Below, in pieces: positions 1-7,193 of a DNA stretch of 64,000 bases. Origin of the DNA: an archaeon (GTDB lineage Archaea; Nanobdellota; Nanobdellia; Pacearchaeales; GW2011-AR1); assembly GCA_027343665.1 (NCBI GenBank), contig DAHWKL010000002.1:235386-299385 (forward strand), given 5' to 3'. The notes under the pieces were generated by a model. The model did not search any database, was not told the DNA's origin, and saw only the letters and a list, made by a program, of their open reading frames with translations. Numbering within the stretch: position 1 is the first letter of the stretch; each line of letters opens with the position of its first letter. The position numbers and the translations under genes are program-made.

Positions 1-1
1 T

Positions 2-1399
2 GCACCTCTTGCTAACAGGCTTGGTTTTGAAAAGATAAAGAAAGAGATAATAAATAATTCATTCAGGATCCTTAATCCAAAGAAATATGAAGAGATCTCT
101 AAATTTTTAAAAATGTCCGAAAAGGAAAGAGAGAATTATATAAAAAAGACCATCGAAGAATTGAAATATTATATAGGAAAAAGCATAAAGAGCTTTGAGA
201 TAAAAGGGAGAGAGAAACAGATTTACAGCATTTACGAAAAGATAACAAAAAGGAAAGTTCCATTAAATGAACAAAAAGACCAATTTGGGATAAGGATTAT
301 AACGAATTCGGCCGAAGATTGTTATAAAGCTTTTGAAATTCTCGGGGAGAGGTACCCCGTACTTGAAGAGACGGTGAAAGACTATATAAAAGAACCAAAA
401 AAAAATGGATATCAGTCCCTGCATTTTTGCATAAGGAAAAATGACAAAATCATTGAAGTGCAGGTAAGGACAAAAGAGATGGATGAAATAGCGGAAGAAG
501 GTGCCGCATCACATTGGGCTTACAAAAAAATTAGCGGAGATATAAAATTTGAGAAGAAAACTGCATGGTACAAAGAACTGCTTAAGCTCAAAGACAAAAA
601 AAGTTCGATGCTAGACGGTCTTAAGATAGGACTTTTCAAAGACAAGATTTATTGCTATACTCCAAAAGGGAAAATGATTCAGCTCCCGATTGGTTCGACT
701 GCTCTTGACTTCGCTTATAGCATCCATGCCCAGATAGGAAATAGTTCTGTCGGAGCAAAAGTTAATGACAAATTTGCCCCGTTAAAAACTGAATTGAAAA
801 ATGGAGACAGTGTGGAGATTTTGACAAACAAATTTCAAAGACCAAGGAGGGATTGGCTCAAATTCGTAAAGACAAAATATGCAAAAAAGATTATAGCTAA
901 GGAAATCAAAAAAATAGAAAATATCCCGGTCCCGAATATAAAAAATAGAGAAGAAGAAAATGAAGAGGGAATTGAAATTCCTGCGGTAATACCTGATTTC
1001 CCAAGCCATATATTAAACTTCGCAAAATGCTGCAACCCTCTCCCGGGAGATGAAATTACGGGGATATTAAGATCTTATAAAAGGGCACTCGTGCACAAAA
1101 AAAAGTGTGAAAGAATAGGCGATGCAAGAAAAAATGAAGTAAAGGCTGAATGGAAGGATAAATTTGAAGATCCGATAAAAGTTTTCGTCGCGACATCAGA
1201 CAGATCCGGTATTCTCGCTGATATAATAAACACAATCTCAAGGAAAGGGTTCAAAATAACAGAAGCCAATGGGAAGCTCACAGGAAATAACACTGCAGAA
1301 TGCTATTTCGTGGTGTCCATTAATGAGCTTAAAGATTTAAAAGAAGTCATATCAGGAATAAAAAAAATAAAAGATGTGAGAAAAATATGGCTTGATTGA
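2..1399 (+). CDS. RelA/SpoT homologue (long RSH), 5'-truncated by the window edge
   Basis: The frame is open to the left edge; the residues before the first internal Met read APLANRLGFEKIKKEI, typical of the segment after the HD hydrolase domain, so the true start lies upstream. About 465 residues are visible. In order they show a (p)ppGpp synthetase domain (GREKQIYSIYEK nucleotide loop, DQFGIRII, NGYQSLH, catalytic Glu in IEVQVRT), a TGS domain (IYCYTPKGKMIQLP...NGDSVEILT), a conserved-Cys/zinc-finger region (NFAKCCNPLPGDEI...HKKKC) and a C-terminal ACT domain (DRSGILADIINTI). By family knowledge it makes or degrades (p)ppGpp on the ribosome in response to starvation. The synthetase motifs are intact; the hydrolase state cannot be judged from this window. 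Long RSH proteins are uncommon in archaea, so transfer from bacteria is a fair inference. Confidence 0.93.
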   Translation, partial: APLANRLGFEKIKKEIINNSFRILNPKKYEEISKFLKMSEKERENYIKKTIEELKYYIGKSIKSFEIKGREKQIYSIYEKITKRKVPLNEQKDQFGIRIITNSAEDCYKAFEILGERYPVLEETVKDYIKEPKKNGYQSLHFCIRKNDKIIEVQVRTKEMDEIAEEGAASHWAYKKISGDIKFEKKTAWYKELLKLKDKKSSMLDGLKIGLFKDKIYCYTPKGKMIQLPIGSTALDFAYSIHAQIGNSSVGAKVNDKFAPLKTELKNGDSVEILTNKFQRPRRDWLKFVKTKYAKKIIAKEIKKIENIPVPNIKNREEENEEGIEIPAVIPDFPSHILNFAKCCNPLPGDEITGILRSYKRALVHKKKCERIGDARKNEVKAEWKDKFEDPIKVFVATSDRSGILADIINTISRKGFKITEANGKLTGNNTAECYFVVSINELKDLKEVISGIKKIKDVRKIWLD

Positions 1400-1448
1400 T
1401 TGTTTTCCGATGTAATTAATTATAAATTAAAAAAATGAATACTTCAAT

Positions 1449-1856
1449 ATGATTGCAAAAAAACCGGTAATTTATGTGAAAGAATTCACCTCTGAAACGC
1501 ACTGCAATGACACATCCTTTCACGGAAGCCCTAATATAAGATCATCTCAGGGAATAAGCAAAGAAGATAAAGAATTAAGGAAAGCAATCATTTCAAAATA
1601 TTCTTTTAATGTTAAGAATTACTCAAAATGTAATGAGGAACATGAAGGGTTTGATGGAAGAGAACAATATACCTTCAGGATTTTTTCTGAATTTCCTGAA
1701 GGAACACAAGACAATCCTGGGACCAATGTAAAGTATAAAACTCTATTTTCAATAACCAAGTGTGGAAGCCCGCAGGATGTCAGATTAAATCGGGTTTCTG
1801 ATCTTGAAGAAGAACTTTTATCAAATAAATTTGAAAAAGTGAAACTCGAAGATTAA
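1449..1856 (+). CDS. hypothetical protein (135 aa)
   Basis: I do not recognise this protein. It is soluble, without signal peptide or membrane segment, moderately charged, and has four Cys (in ETHCND, YSKCNEE, ITKCGSP and no clear metal motif). It starts 49 bp after the RSH stop; the TATA-like stretch aattataaatta lies about 25 nt before the ATG, so it probably has its own promoter. Its stop overlaps the convergent UDG stop by 4 bp, a tail-to-tail arrangement typical of this compact genome. Coding status rests on ORF length, promoter position and tight packing. Confidence 0.6.
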   Translation: MIAKKPVIYVKEFTSETHCNDTSFHGSPNIRSSQGISKEDKELRKAIISKYSFNVKNYSKCNEEHEGFDGREQYTFRIFSEFPEGTQDNPGTNVKYKTLFSITKCGSPQDVRLNRVSDLEEELLSNKFEKVKLED

Positions 1857-2449
1857 AACAATGTTTTCTGCACTGAATTTTCTTTTATCTCTTTTTTAAC
1901 AATTTCCATATCTTTTTCCCACAAAGGAAGAAGAGACTGTTTGTAGATTATAGCCGCAGGATGGAAAAGAGGAATGAGCTTAACTTCCATACCATTTATC
2001 TTTACAGTCCTTACTTTCCCATGAAGATTAGTGATTCCCGGTTGTTTGTCCATCTCATCAACATTGCACCCTGAGAAGAAAAATTTTGTAGCATAATTCC
2101 CGAGCGAACATATGACTTTTGGTTTTATCTCCTTTATCTGTTCTAAAAGCCAGGGTGTATGAGCTTTTATTTCATCAGGTAATGGATCTCTGTTTTCGGG
2201 GGGGCGGCACTTCAGAATGTTGGCAATATAAACATCTTCCAATGAAAGCCCAACTTTTTTCAAAAGTTCATCCAGGTTCTTTCCGGCCTTGCCAACAAAA
2301 GGTATTCCTTGCAAGTCTTCTTCTCTTCCTGGGGCCTCACCAACAAAAAGAATTTTGGCTTTGATATTCCCTTTCCCAATAACAATATTTGTACATCTTT
2401 TGCAGATTTCTGTCGTTTTCACAAGTCTGACATACTCTGGTTCATCCAT
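1853..2449 (-). CDS. uracil-DNA glycosylase, family 4, with C-terminal PCNA-binding-like tail
   Basis: Base-excision repair enzyme removing uracil from DNA. Motif A VGEAPGREEDLQGIPFVG (residues 36-53) and motif B FHPAAIIY are intact. Three of the four Fe-S cysteines of family 4 are present (C16, C19, C81). The fourth position, 16 residues after C81 (C84/C100 spacing in the Thermus enzyme), is His97 in IKAHTPWL where CRP is usual, so the cluster would have a His ligand or be altered. The protein ends in QKTLF, resembling the short C-terminal PCNA-interacting motif described for archaeal family-4 UDGs. Length of 198 aa is normal. It is divergent from ndk with a 48-bp shared promoter. Confidence 0.92.
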   Translation of the reverse strand: MDEPEYVRLVKTTEICKRCTNIVIGKGNIKAKILFVGEAPGREEDLQGIPFVGKAGKNLDELLKKVGLSLEDVYIANILKCRPPENRDPLPDEIKAHTPWLLEQIKEIKPKVICSLGNYATKFFFSGCNVDEMDKQPGITNLHGKVRTVKINGMEVKLIPLFHPAAIIYKQSLLPLWEKDMEIVKKEIKENSVQKTLF

Positions 2450-2497
2450 TGAAAAATAAAAACAAATCTTTTTAAATAAATTTTCTTTTGAAATTAC
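2450..2497. promoter_or_regulatory. divergent promoter between UDG and ndk
   Basis: The 48-bp AT-rich spacer holds TTTTTAAATAAA about 25-30 nt before the ndk ATG, matching an archaeal TATA box with a leaderless or near-leaderless start. The same element read on the other strand may serve the UDG gene. No other feature is visible. Confidence 0.5.
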
Positions 2498-3076
2498 ATG
2501 GAAAGAACTTTAGTACTAATAAAACCTGACGGAGTTCAAAGAGGCCTTGTCGGAGAGATAATAAAAAGATTTGAGAATACTGGGCTCAAGATTATCGGCA
2601 TGAAAATGGTTTATGCTGATGAAGATAAAGCTTCGAAACATTATGCAGATGATGAGGAATGGCTGAAAAGCGTAGGAGAGAAGACTCTCAGATCGGCAGA
2701 GAAAAAAGGGATAAAGATAGAAAGAACCGCCATTGAGCAAGGCCGCTGGATAAGAGAAATGCTTATGAGTTATCTTACGATGAGTCCCCTGGTTGCGTTG
2801 GCTCTTGAGGGAAATGAGGCAGTCTCAAAAGTAAGGATGATAACAGGGCCAACTAACCCGCAAGAAGCCCTGCCCGGAACTATAAGGGGGGATTTTTCGG
2901 TTGATTCATATATGCTGGGAGATTCACTTGAAAGGCCAATACAAAATTTGATTCATGCTTCAGAAAGTCCTAAAGAAGCTGAAAGAGAATTAAAAATATG
3001 GTTCAATGACAAAGAGTTGCATTTTTTCAAAAGGGTTGACGAAGATTTGATTTACAGAAGGGGAAGCAAAAAATAA
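2498..3076 (+). CDS. ndk: nucleoside diphosphate kinase with insertions
   Basis: Transfers the terminal phosphate between nucleoside triphosphates and diphosphates through a phosphohistidine. N-terminal ERTLVLIKPDGVQRGLVGEI is the family signature, and the active-site His is H153 in NLIHASES (usual NVIHGSDS). MITGPTNPQEALPGTIRGDF is the conserved nucleotide-binding part. The protein is 192 aa against about 140-150 for typical NDKs. Extra sequence sits at about residues 51-90 (after KHYA) and at about 135-147 (SYMLGDSLERP, just before the active His). Both are placed where they could form lids or alter oligomerisation. A TATA-like box precedes the ATG. Confidence 0.93.
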   Translation: MERTLVLIKPDGVQRGLVGEIIKRFENTGLKIIGMKMVYADEDKASKHYADDEEWLKSVGEKTLRSAEKKGIKIERTAIEQGRWIREMLMSYLTMSPLVALALEGNEAVSKVRMITGPTNPQEALPGTIRGDFSVDSYMLGDSLERPIQNLIHASESPKEAERELKIWFNDKELHFFKRVDEDLIYRRGSKK

Positions 3077-3125
3077 TTTTCGGAATCAAAACCTTTAATT
3101 AACCAGAGATTTCTTAATCTATTGT

Positions 3126-3197
3126 GTCCCCATAGTTCAACGGACAGAACATAGCGTTGCGGTCGCTAAAATCGGGGTTCAATTCCTCGTGGGGATG
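3126..3197 (+). tRNA. tRNA-Arg (anticodon GCG)
   Basis: A full cloverleaf can be drawn. The acceptor stem is GTCCCCA/TGGGGAT, with a G-U at the first pair. The D stem is GTTC/GAAC with GG in the loop. The anticodon stem is TAGCG/CGCTA around loop TTGCGGT (anticodon GCG at 3159-3161), followed by a 4-nt variable loop. The T stem is CGGGG/CCTCG with loop TTCAATT and the discriminator base is G. C35 fits arginine identity and the anticodon reads CGC/CGU. No intron and no encoded CCA. Its last 19 bases overlap, on the opposite strand, the end of the 97-aa gene downstream of radA. Confidence 0.93.
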
Positions 3198-3472
3198 TCG
3201 AGATCATTAAAAGGAATGAATTCGCCGGAGTGTTTTACCTCAAATTCTTTCATTTGGTCTCTTCTTATAACAACATTACTTCTCCCATCGTCAAAGTATT
3301 CTTCAAGATTCTTCCCGGTCAGGAAAAAACCGTCAAGTGAAGCTATCGACTTTTCGGGTTCACACCTCGGTCTTATGTAAAGGATAGTATCATAACTGGA
3401 GTTAGGATTAGGAAGTTTTTCCCTAGAAGGATCATAAAATTTTCCAAAGAGATATAAAAACTCCTTTGCCAT
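3179..3472 (-). CDS. hypothetical protein downstream of radA (97 aa)
   Basis: I do not recognise this 97-aa soluble protein. It starts 4 nt after the radA stop, with the GGAG of the radA end serving as a ribosome-binding site 8 nt before the ATG, so it is very likely co-transcribed with radA. The sequence has conserved-looking short motifs (FYDPSREKLPNPNSSYDT, YIRPRCEPEKS) but no known domain. Its stop codon lies inside the T-loop of the tRNA-Arg on the other strand, so the last six residues are antisense to the tRNA. Confidence 0.6.
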   Translation of the reverse strand: MAKEFLYLFGKFYDPSREKLPNPNSSYDTILYIRPRCEPEKSIASLDGFFLTGKNLEEYFDDGRSNVVIRRDQMKEFEVKHSGEFIPFNDLDIPTRN

Positions 3473-3476
3473 AATT

Positions 3477-4505
3477 TTACTCCTTGTCCTTTATGCCGTA
3501 ATTTGTCACGTAATATATCGCTTCTCCATCAGGCAAATTTGGACTATCTATAAGTTTTGCCACTCTGGACCCTTGCTTTGCACGTCTCAGATACATTCTG
3601 AACGTTGATGCATGTCCGACAATATTTCCGCCTATTGCAGTAGTTGGATCTCCAAAAAGCTGCGCAGGATTTGCCATTACTTGATTTGTAACATAAACTG
3701 CAAGATTGTGAGTTTCAGCAAGCTTCATAAGATCATGCATATACCTGTTAAGTTTCTGCTGTCTGTCCGCAAGTTGCCCTCTCCCCGAGAATTCAGCTCT
3801 GAAATGAGCGGTCAGCGAATCAACTATTACAATTTTTATTGGCTCACCTGATTTTATAAGATCCCCTACTTTTTCCAAAAGAAGCATCTGATGGTCTGAG
3901 TTGAAAGCTCTTGCAACAAGAATATTTTTCAATACCATTTCCGGATTTGCACCCAAGCCTTCAGCAATCTGCCTTATTCTCTGAGGTCTGAAAGTTCCTT
4001 CAGTATCAATATAAACTGCTTTTCCACCCGCGCCACCTTGCTCAAGAGGCAGTTGCACATTAACAGCAAGTGAAAGTCCAAGCTGCGTTTTCCCAGAACC
4101 ATAAGCCCCAAAAGCCTCTGTTATAGCTCTTGACTCTATCCCCTTTCCACCCAGAAGTTCATCGAGATTCTTGCTTCCAGTAGTTATGTAAGACACACTC
4201 GCTCTTTTCTTAGCAAATTCCATCCCATCAGAGAATCCAAGTTCAAGAGCGCTTCTTGCCGCTTGTATTGCTTTTCTTGCGACAGCGCTCGAAACTCCCG
4301 CAGCATCCGCAAGTGCTGTCGGACTCATTACAGCAAGACCCATCATGTCAAAGACGCCTGCACTTTCAAGCTTTGCAAGTGCTGCCGGGCCTATCCCCGG
4401 AAGATCTGTAAGCTCTGGGACTTTATCCTCTTTCTTCTTTTTTGCTGATTTTTCGTCCTCATCAGAAATAGCATCTTTTATTTCATCAACTTCCTTCTTA
4501 GCCAT
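3477..4505 (-). CDS. radA: DNA repair and recombination protein RadA
   Basis: Archaeal RecA/Rad51-family recombinase forming ATP-dependent filaments on ssDNA. After a charged N-terminal tail of about 28 residues come a helix-hairpin-helix domain (LTDLPGIGPAALAKLESAG, about 33-50) and the ATPase core. Walker A is GAYGSGKT (133-140), Walker B is IKIVIVDS (223-230) followed by LTAHFRAEFSGRGQLADRQQ, and the L2 region VTNQVMANP is conserved. At 342 aa it is the normal length for archaeal RadA. A TATA-like ctttataaat lies about 25-30 nt upstream. The downstream 97-aa gene appears coupled. Confidence 0.97.
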   Translation of the reverse strand: MAKKEVDEIKDAISDEDEKSAKKKKEDKVPELTDLPGIGPAALAKLESAGVFDMMGLAVMSPTALADAAGVSSAVARKAIQAARSALELGFSDGMEFAKKRASVSYITTGSKNLDELLGGKGIESRAITEAFGAYGSGKTQLGLSLAVNVQLPLEQGGAGGKAVYIDTEGTFRPQRIRQIAEGLGANPEMVLKNILVARAFNSDHQMLLLEKVGDLIKSGEPIKIVIVDSLTAHFRAEFSGRGQLADRQQKLNRYMHDLMKLAETHNLAVYVTNQVMANPAQLFGDPTTAIGGNIVGHASTFRMYLRRAKQGSRVAKLIDSPNLPDGEAIYYVTNYGIKDKE

Positions 4506-4607
4506 GGATAATCAAAAAGGTTTTCATTTATAAAGTTTATAACGATTAAGAATATATTTTGAAATGCAATTTGACAAATTTAAAAATAACAGGTTCTTAG
4601 ATTAATA
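4506..4607. promoter_or_regulatory. divergent promoter region, radA / 245-aa gene
   Basis: This 102-bp AT-rich spacer contains a minus-strand TATA-like ctttataaatg near 4529-4538 (radA, about 28 nt from its ATG) and a plus-strand atttaaaaataac near 4578 (about 28 nt before the 4608 ATG). No palindrome or small ORF was seen. Confidence 0.45.
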
Positions 4608-5345
4608 ATGAAAAAGCCATATGAGAAGCTTCTGGGAAAGATAGGTGACCTTAAGATTTGGATTGTTGACGGAAAATACATTCGCGACAAGCTTAATGAA
4701 GAATTCACAAATTGCGGAGAACATTACTCATTTAGATTCATACCAAAAAATGAACTTTGGCTTGATCATGAATTCGGGACAAAAGATGAGAAATATTATA
4801 TAGATTATATCCTCACAGAATATGAGCTCATGAAAAATGGCGTTCCTTATCATGAAGCATTAAAACAGGGAGATCTTTTACAAGAAAGAGAACGTGCCAA
4901 AGAAAAAGAATTCAAAAATCTGGAAAAACTTAAAGAAAAAAGAGATTATGAACTCATTGATAAAATACACAAAAAGCTCTTAAAAGAATATAGCAATCAC
5001 CTCAAAGTATGGATTGTCAACGGAAAAATAGTCCGGGATGTATTTTTTGTGGATTACGTTGAAGGAGGACACGACAAAGTTTATTCGTTCATTCCTTATG
5101 GGGAGATATGGATAGACGACGATATCTCACAAAAAGAAAGAAAGTATATCCTGCTACATGAAGCTCATGAGAGATATTTAATGTCAAAAGGAGAGAACTA
5201 CCGCACTGCACATTTTAACTCATCAAAGCTCGAGCATAGCTATAGGTTAGGGAGAAAAGGACTTGACAAAGAGCTTAAGAAAGAGCTTGAGAAAAACGAT
5301 GAATTAATAAAAGAAAAAGAAGAAAAGGGGTATATGAATTACTAG
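4608..5345 (+). CDS. hypothetical protein with two tandem copies of one domain
   Basis: Not a family I can name. The 245 aa consist of two related halves joined by a charged coiled-coil-like linker (about 90-125). The first half reads LKIWIVDGKYIRDKL...YSFRFIPKNELWLDHEF. The second reads LKVWIVNGKIVRDVF...YSFIPYGEIWIDDDIS. Only the second copy keeps LLHEAHERYLMSKGENYRTAHFNSSKLEH, an HE-x2-E ... AH ... E arrangement that could bind a metal. The equivalent region in copy one (ILTEYELMKNGVPYHEAL) has lost the first His residues. This suggests an active and a degenerate copy after internal duplication. Own TATA-like box; stop overlaps the convergent neighbour by 4 bp. Confidence 0.7.
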   Translation: MKKPYEKLLGKIGDLKIWIVDGKYIRDKLNEEFTNCGEHYSFRFIPKNELWLDHEFGTKDEKYYIDYILTEYELMKNGVPYHEALKQGDLLQERERAKEKEFKNLEKLKEKRDYELIDKIHKKLLKEYSNHLKVWIVNGKIVRDVFFVDYVEGGHDKVYSFIPYGEIWIDDDISQKERKYILLHEAHERYLMSKGENYRTAHFNSSKLEHSYRLGRKGLDKELKKELEKNDELIKEKEEKGYMNY

Positions 5346-5815
5346 CCTAAAAGATTCAAGATATTTACAAAAATTGCCTGTGAGATTAAGATTATATCTG
5401 CAACTCCAAGGATAATGAAAAGGGAATTTTCCGCTACTCCGCCTGTTTTTATGAATCCTTTGATCTTGAATTTAAAAGGGTAGAAGATTCTCAATCCTTG
5501 TTTAGTCAAGAGGTCTCCGAAAAGATGGATCCCATAACCAATAATAAATCCCAAAGAGATTAAAGGAGAATAAAATTTTAATATCACGCCTATCAAAACG
5601 AGGAAGAAAAGGCTGTGGATTACTCCCCTGTGTTTTGTGAAAGCGGTGATTACTCTGGAAGAAAATTTCTTACCTATTTTTGAACTGTAAGAATCAATGT
5701 CCGGGATAAAAGAAGAAACAACCACAATAACAAGGAAAAGAGCAGGATTTGATACTGATTTCATTAAGACAAGACCCGCAAGAAGAGACATGACAAAGTG
5801 GGTTCGAGAGAGCAT
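5342..5815 (-). CDS. YdjM-like membrane-bound putative metal-dependent hydrolase
   Basis: Resembles the YdjM/LexA-binding inner-membrane hydrolase family (PF04307). Conserved polar residues lie at membrane edges: RTHF near the start, SFIPDIDS, KHRGVIHSL and GYGIHLFGDLLTKQGLRIFYPF. These His/Asp residues would form the predicted metal site. About four hydrophobic segments are visible and the length of 157 aa fits. The substrate is unknown for the family. The gene is convergent with the duplicated-domain protein (4-bp overlap). Confidence 0.82.
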   Translation of the reverse strand: MLSRTHFVMSLLAGLVLMKSVSNPALFLVIVVVSSFIPDIDSYSSKIGKKFSSRVITAFTKHRGVIHSLFFLVLIGVILKFYSPLISLGFIIGYGIHLFGDLLTKQGLRIFYPFKFKIKGFIKTGGVAENSLFIILGVADIILISQAIFVNILNLLG

Positions 5816-5845
5816 TAATTCAAGAATAAAAAGAAATTTATAACT

Positions 5846-6766
5846 TTATTCCAGTTCATCAATAAGTCTTTCCACATTGACTTCCTGAACTGAATCGACA
5901 ATTAATTCTGGATTGTTGAAATAGGAGTTCATTCTCACATTTCCTCCAAACACCATCTCTTTACCAAGGAGGCCAGCTTTCTGGGCCGCAATTTTTTCAG
6001 GGTCATCATATTCTGTAAGTCCGAGTTTCTGAACCATTTCATGGAAGAGGACAGCGCGTGTACTTTCCGTACCATCATCTATTACAATGTTTAATATCGC
6101 ACGCTTCTCAGTCGGAATGCCTGATGCAATCTCTTCATCCGTCGCTTTCTTTCCAGTCTCCAAATTTGCATTGAAAAATCTCGGATCAAAAGCTTGGACA
6201 ATGAAAGCTCGGGTGTTCACCTTATCTCCGACATTGAATTCCTTTATGTCTTTCTTCTTGACGGGTTTCTCAATCTTGACATTCGGAAATTCTTCATCGC
6301 TGAGTTTTAATTCGGCAAAGCTCCCCATGTGAACTTCCCCCTGCCTCATGCTTCCGGATAAAACTTCGATTGCAACGCCTTCCGTAATAGCTCCTTTCTC
6401 AATCATATCTATATGATTTATATCCCAAAGAACAAGTTTTATATTTGAAGTGTCATCAGCAACAATCATATTTACAACTTTCCCCTCCTCCCCATTCTTA
6501 TTCTTGAAGGTTCTTATAGGATAAAGAGTGATAACTTTTCCGGTAAAATGGACTTTCCTCATCCCTGGGAGAAGTTCGTCTATTTTAAGTTTCTCATTGT
6601 CAAAAGAAATCCCTAATTCAGCGGCAATGACTTGGAGCGCACCTTCTCTGCTTATAAGACCAGAAAGTTTGGAACGCTTTGCTTCAACTCTCCTGTCAAT
6701 CTCCTCTTCTTCTATCCCCGATAGCTTAGATAATTTCGATAAAATCTTCTCGTAACTTCCATCCAT
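5846..6766 (-). CDS. replication protein A-like ssDNA-binding protein (two OB folds)
   Basis: Archaeal RPA-type single-strand binding protein. An N-terminal helical segment (about 1-60, LSGIEEEEIDRRVEAKRSKLSGLISREGAL) resembles the conserved N-terminus of archaeal RPA41-like proteins. The first OB fold (about 68-165) contains HFTGKVITLYPIRTFKNKNG, and ADDTSNIKLVLWD is its canonical strand pattern. The second OB fold (about 175-295) contains KVNTRAFIVQAFDPRFF and IDDGTESTRAVLF. No zinc finger is present, so this is the short euryarchaeal/DPANN form. A TATA-like cttaaaaagc sits about 26 nt before the ATG. Confidence 0.88.
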   Translation of the reverse strand: MDGSYEKILSKLSKLSGIEEEEIDRRVEAKRSKLSGLISREGALQVIAAELGISFDNEKLKIDELLPGMRKVHFTGKVITLYPIRTFKNKNGEEGKVVNMIVADDTSNIKLVLWDINHIDMIEKGAITEGVAIEVLSGSMRQGEVHMGSFAELKLSDEEFPNVKIEKPVKKKDIKEFNVGDKVNTRAFIVQAFDPRFFNANLETGKKATDEEIASGIPTEKRAILNIVIDDGTESTRAVLFHEMVQKLGLTEYDDPEKIAAQKAGLLGKEMVFGGNVRMNSYFNNPELIVDSVQEVNVERLIDELE

Positions 6767-6853
6767 CGCGTAAAAAATTCATCAAGCTTTTTAAGCATTT
6801 TGCAAATTTTGGAGTGATAATGAGAAATATCTTTTCCAAAAATAAAGTTTTAT

Positions 6854-6869
6854 AAACCCTTCAGGGTTT
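6854..6869. promoter_or_regulatory. inverted repeat between TATA box and start of aEF-1beta gene
   Basis: AAACCCT-TC-AGGGTTT is a perfect 7-bp-arm inverted repeat. It overlaps the end of a TATA-like ttttataaa (about 6848-6856) and ends 8 nt before the ATG at 6878. Its place between TATA box and predicted transcription start is that of a classic repressor operator; if transcribed it could instead form a short hairpin. The factor is unknown. Confidence 0.45.
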
Positions 6870-6877
6870 TTTGTAAA

Positions 6878-7150
6878 ATGACGGGAGTAAACGGAGCAAA
6901 GTTCAAAATTATGCCTGATTCGCCCCAAGCAGATCTGAAAAAGATAGAAGAAAAGGCAAAAAGTGTAGTTGAAAAGTTCGGGGGGACAAACAAAGGGTAT
7001 ACGGTAGAGCCTATAGCCTTTGGACTCAAAGCTATTATTGCTTTCTTTTTTTACCCGGATAACAAAAGTGTCGACGGACTTGTGGACGAATTCCAAAAAA
7101 TAGAAAATGTTTCCTCAGCTGAACTTGTGGACATGAGGAAAGTTGCCTGA
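6878..7150 (+). CDS. translation elongation factor aEF-1beta
   Basis: Guanine-nucleotide exchange factor for aEF-1alpha. The 90-aa length and ferredoxin-like pattern are typical of archaeal EF-1beta. FKIMPDSPQADLKKIEEK opens the domain, followed by EPIAFGLKAIIAFFFYPD and the C-terminal DEFQKIENVSSAELVDMRK. ATG chosen because a TATA-like box lies about 26 nt upstream, which predicts a nearly leaderless mRNA. The divergent neighbour is RPA. Confidence 0.92.
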   Translation: MTGVNGAKFKIMPDSPQADLKKIEEKAKSVVEKFGGTNKGYTVEPIAFGLKAIIAFFFYPDNKSVDGLVDEFQKIENVSSAELVDMRKVA

Positions 7151-7193
7151 CAACTCGCTAAATACTTATATAATCTAAATTCTTAGACCTAAA

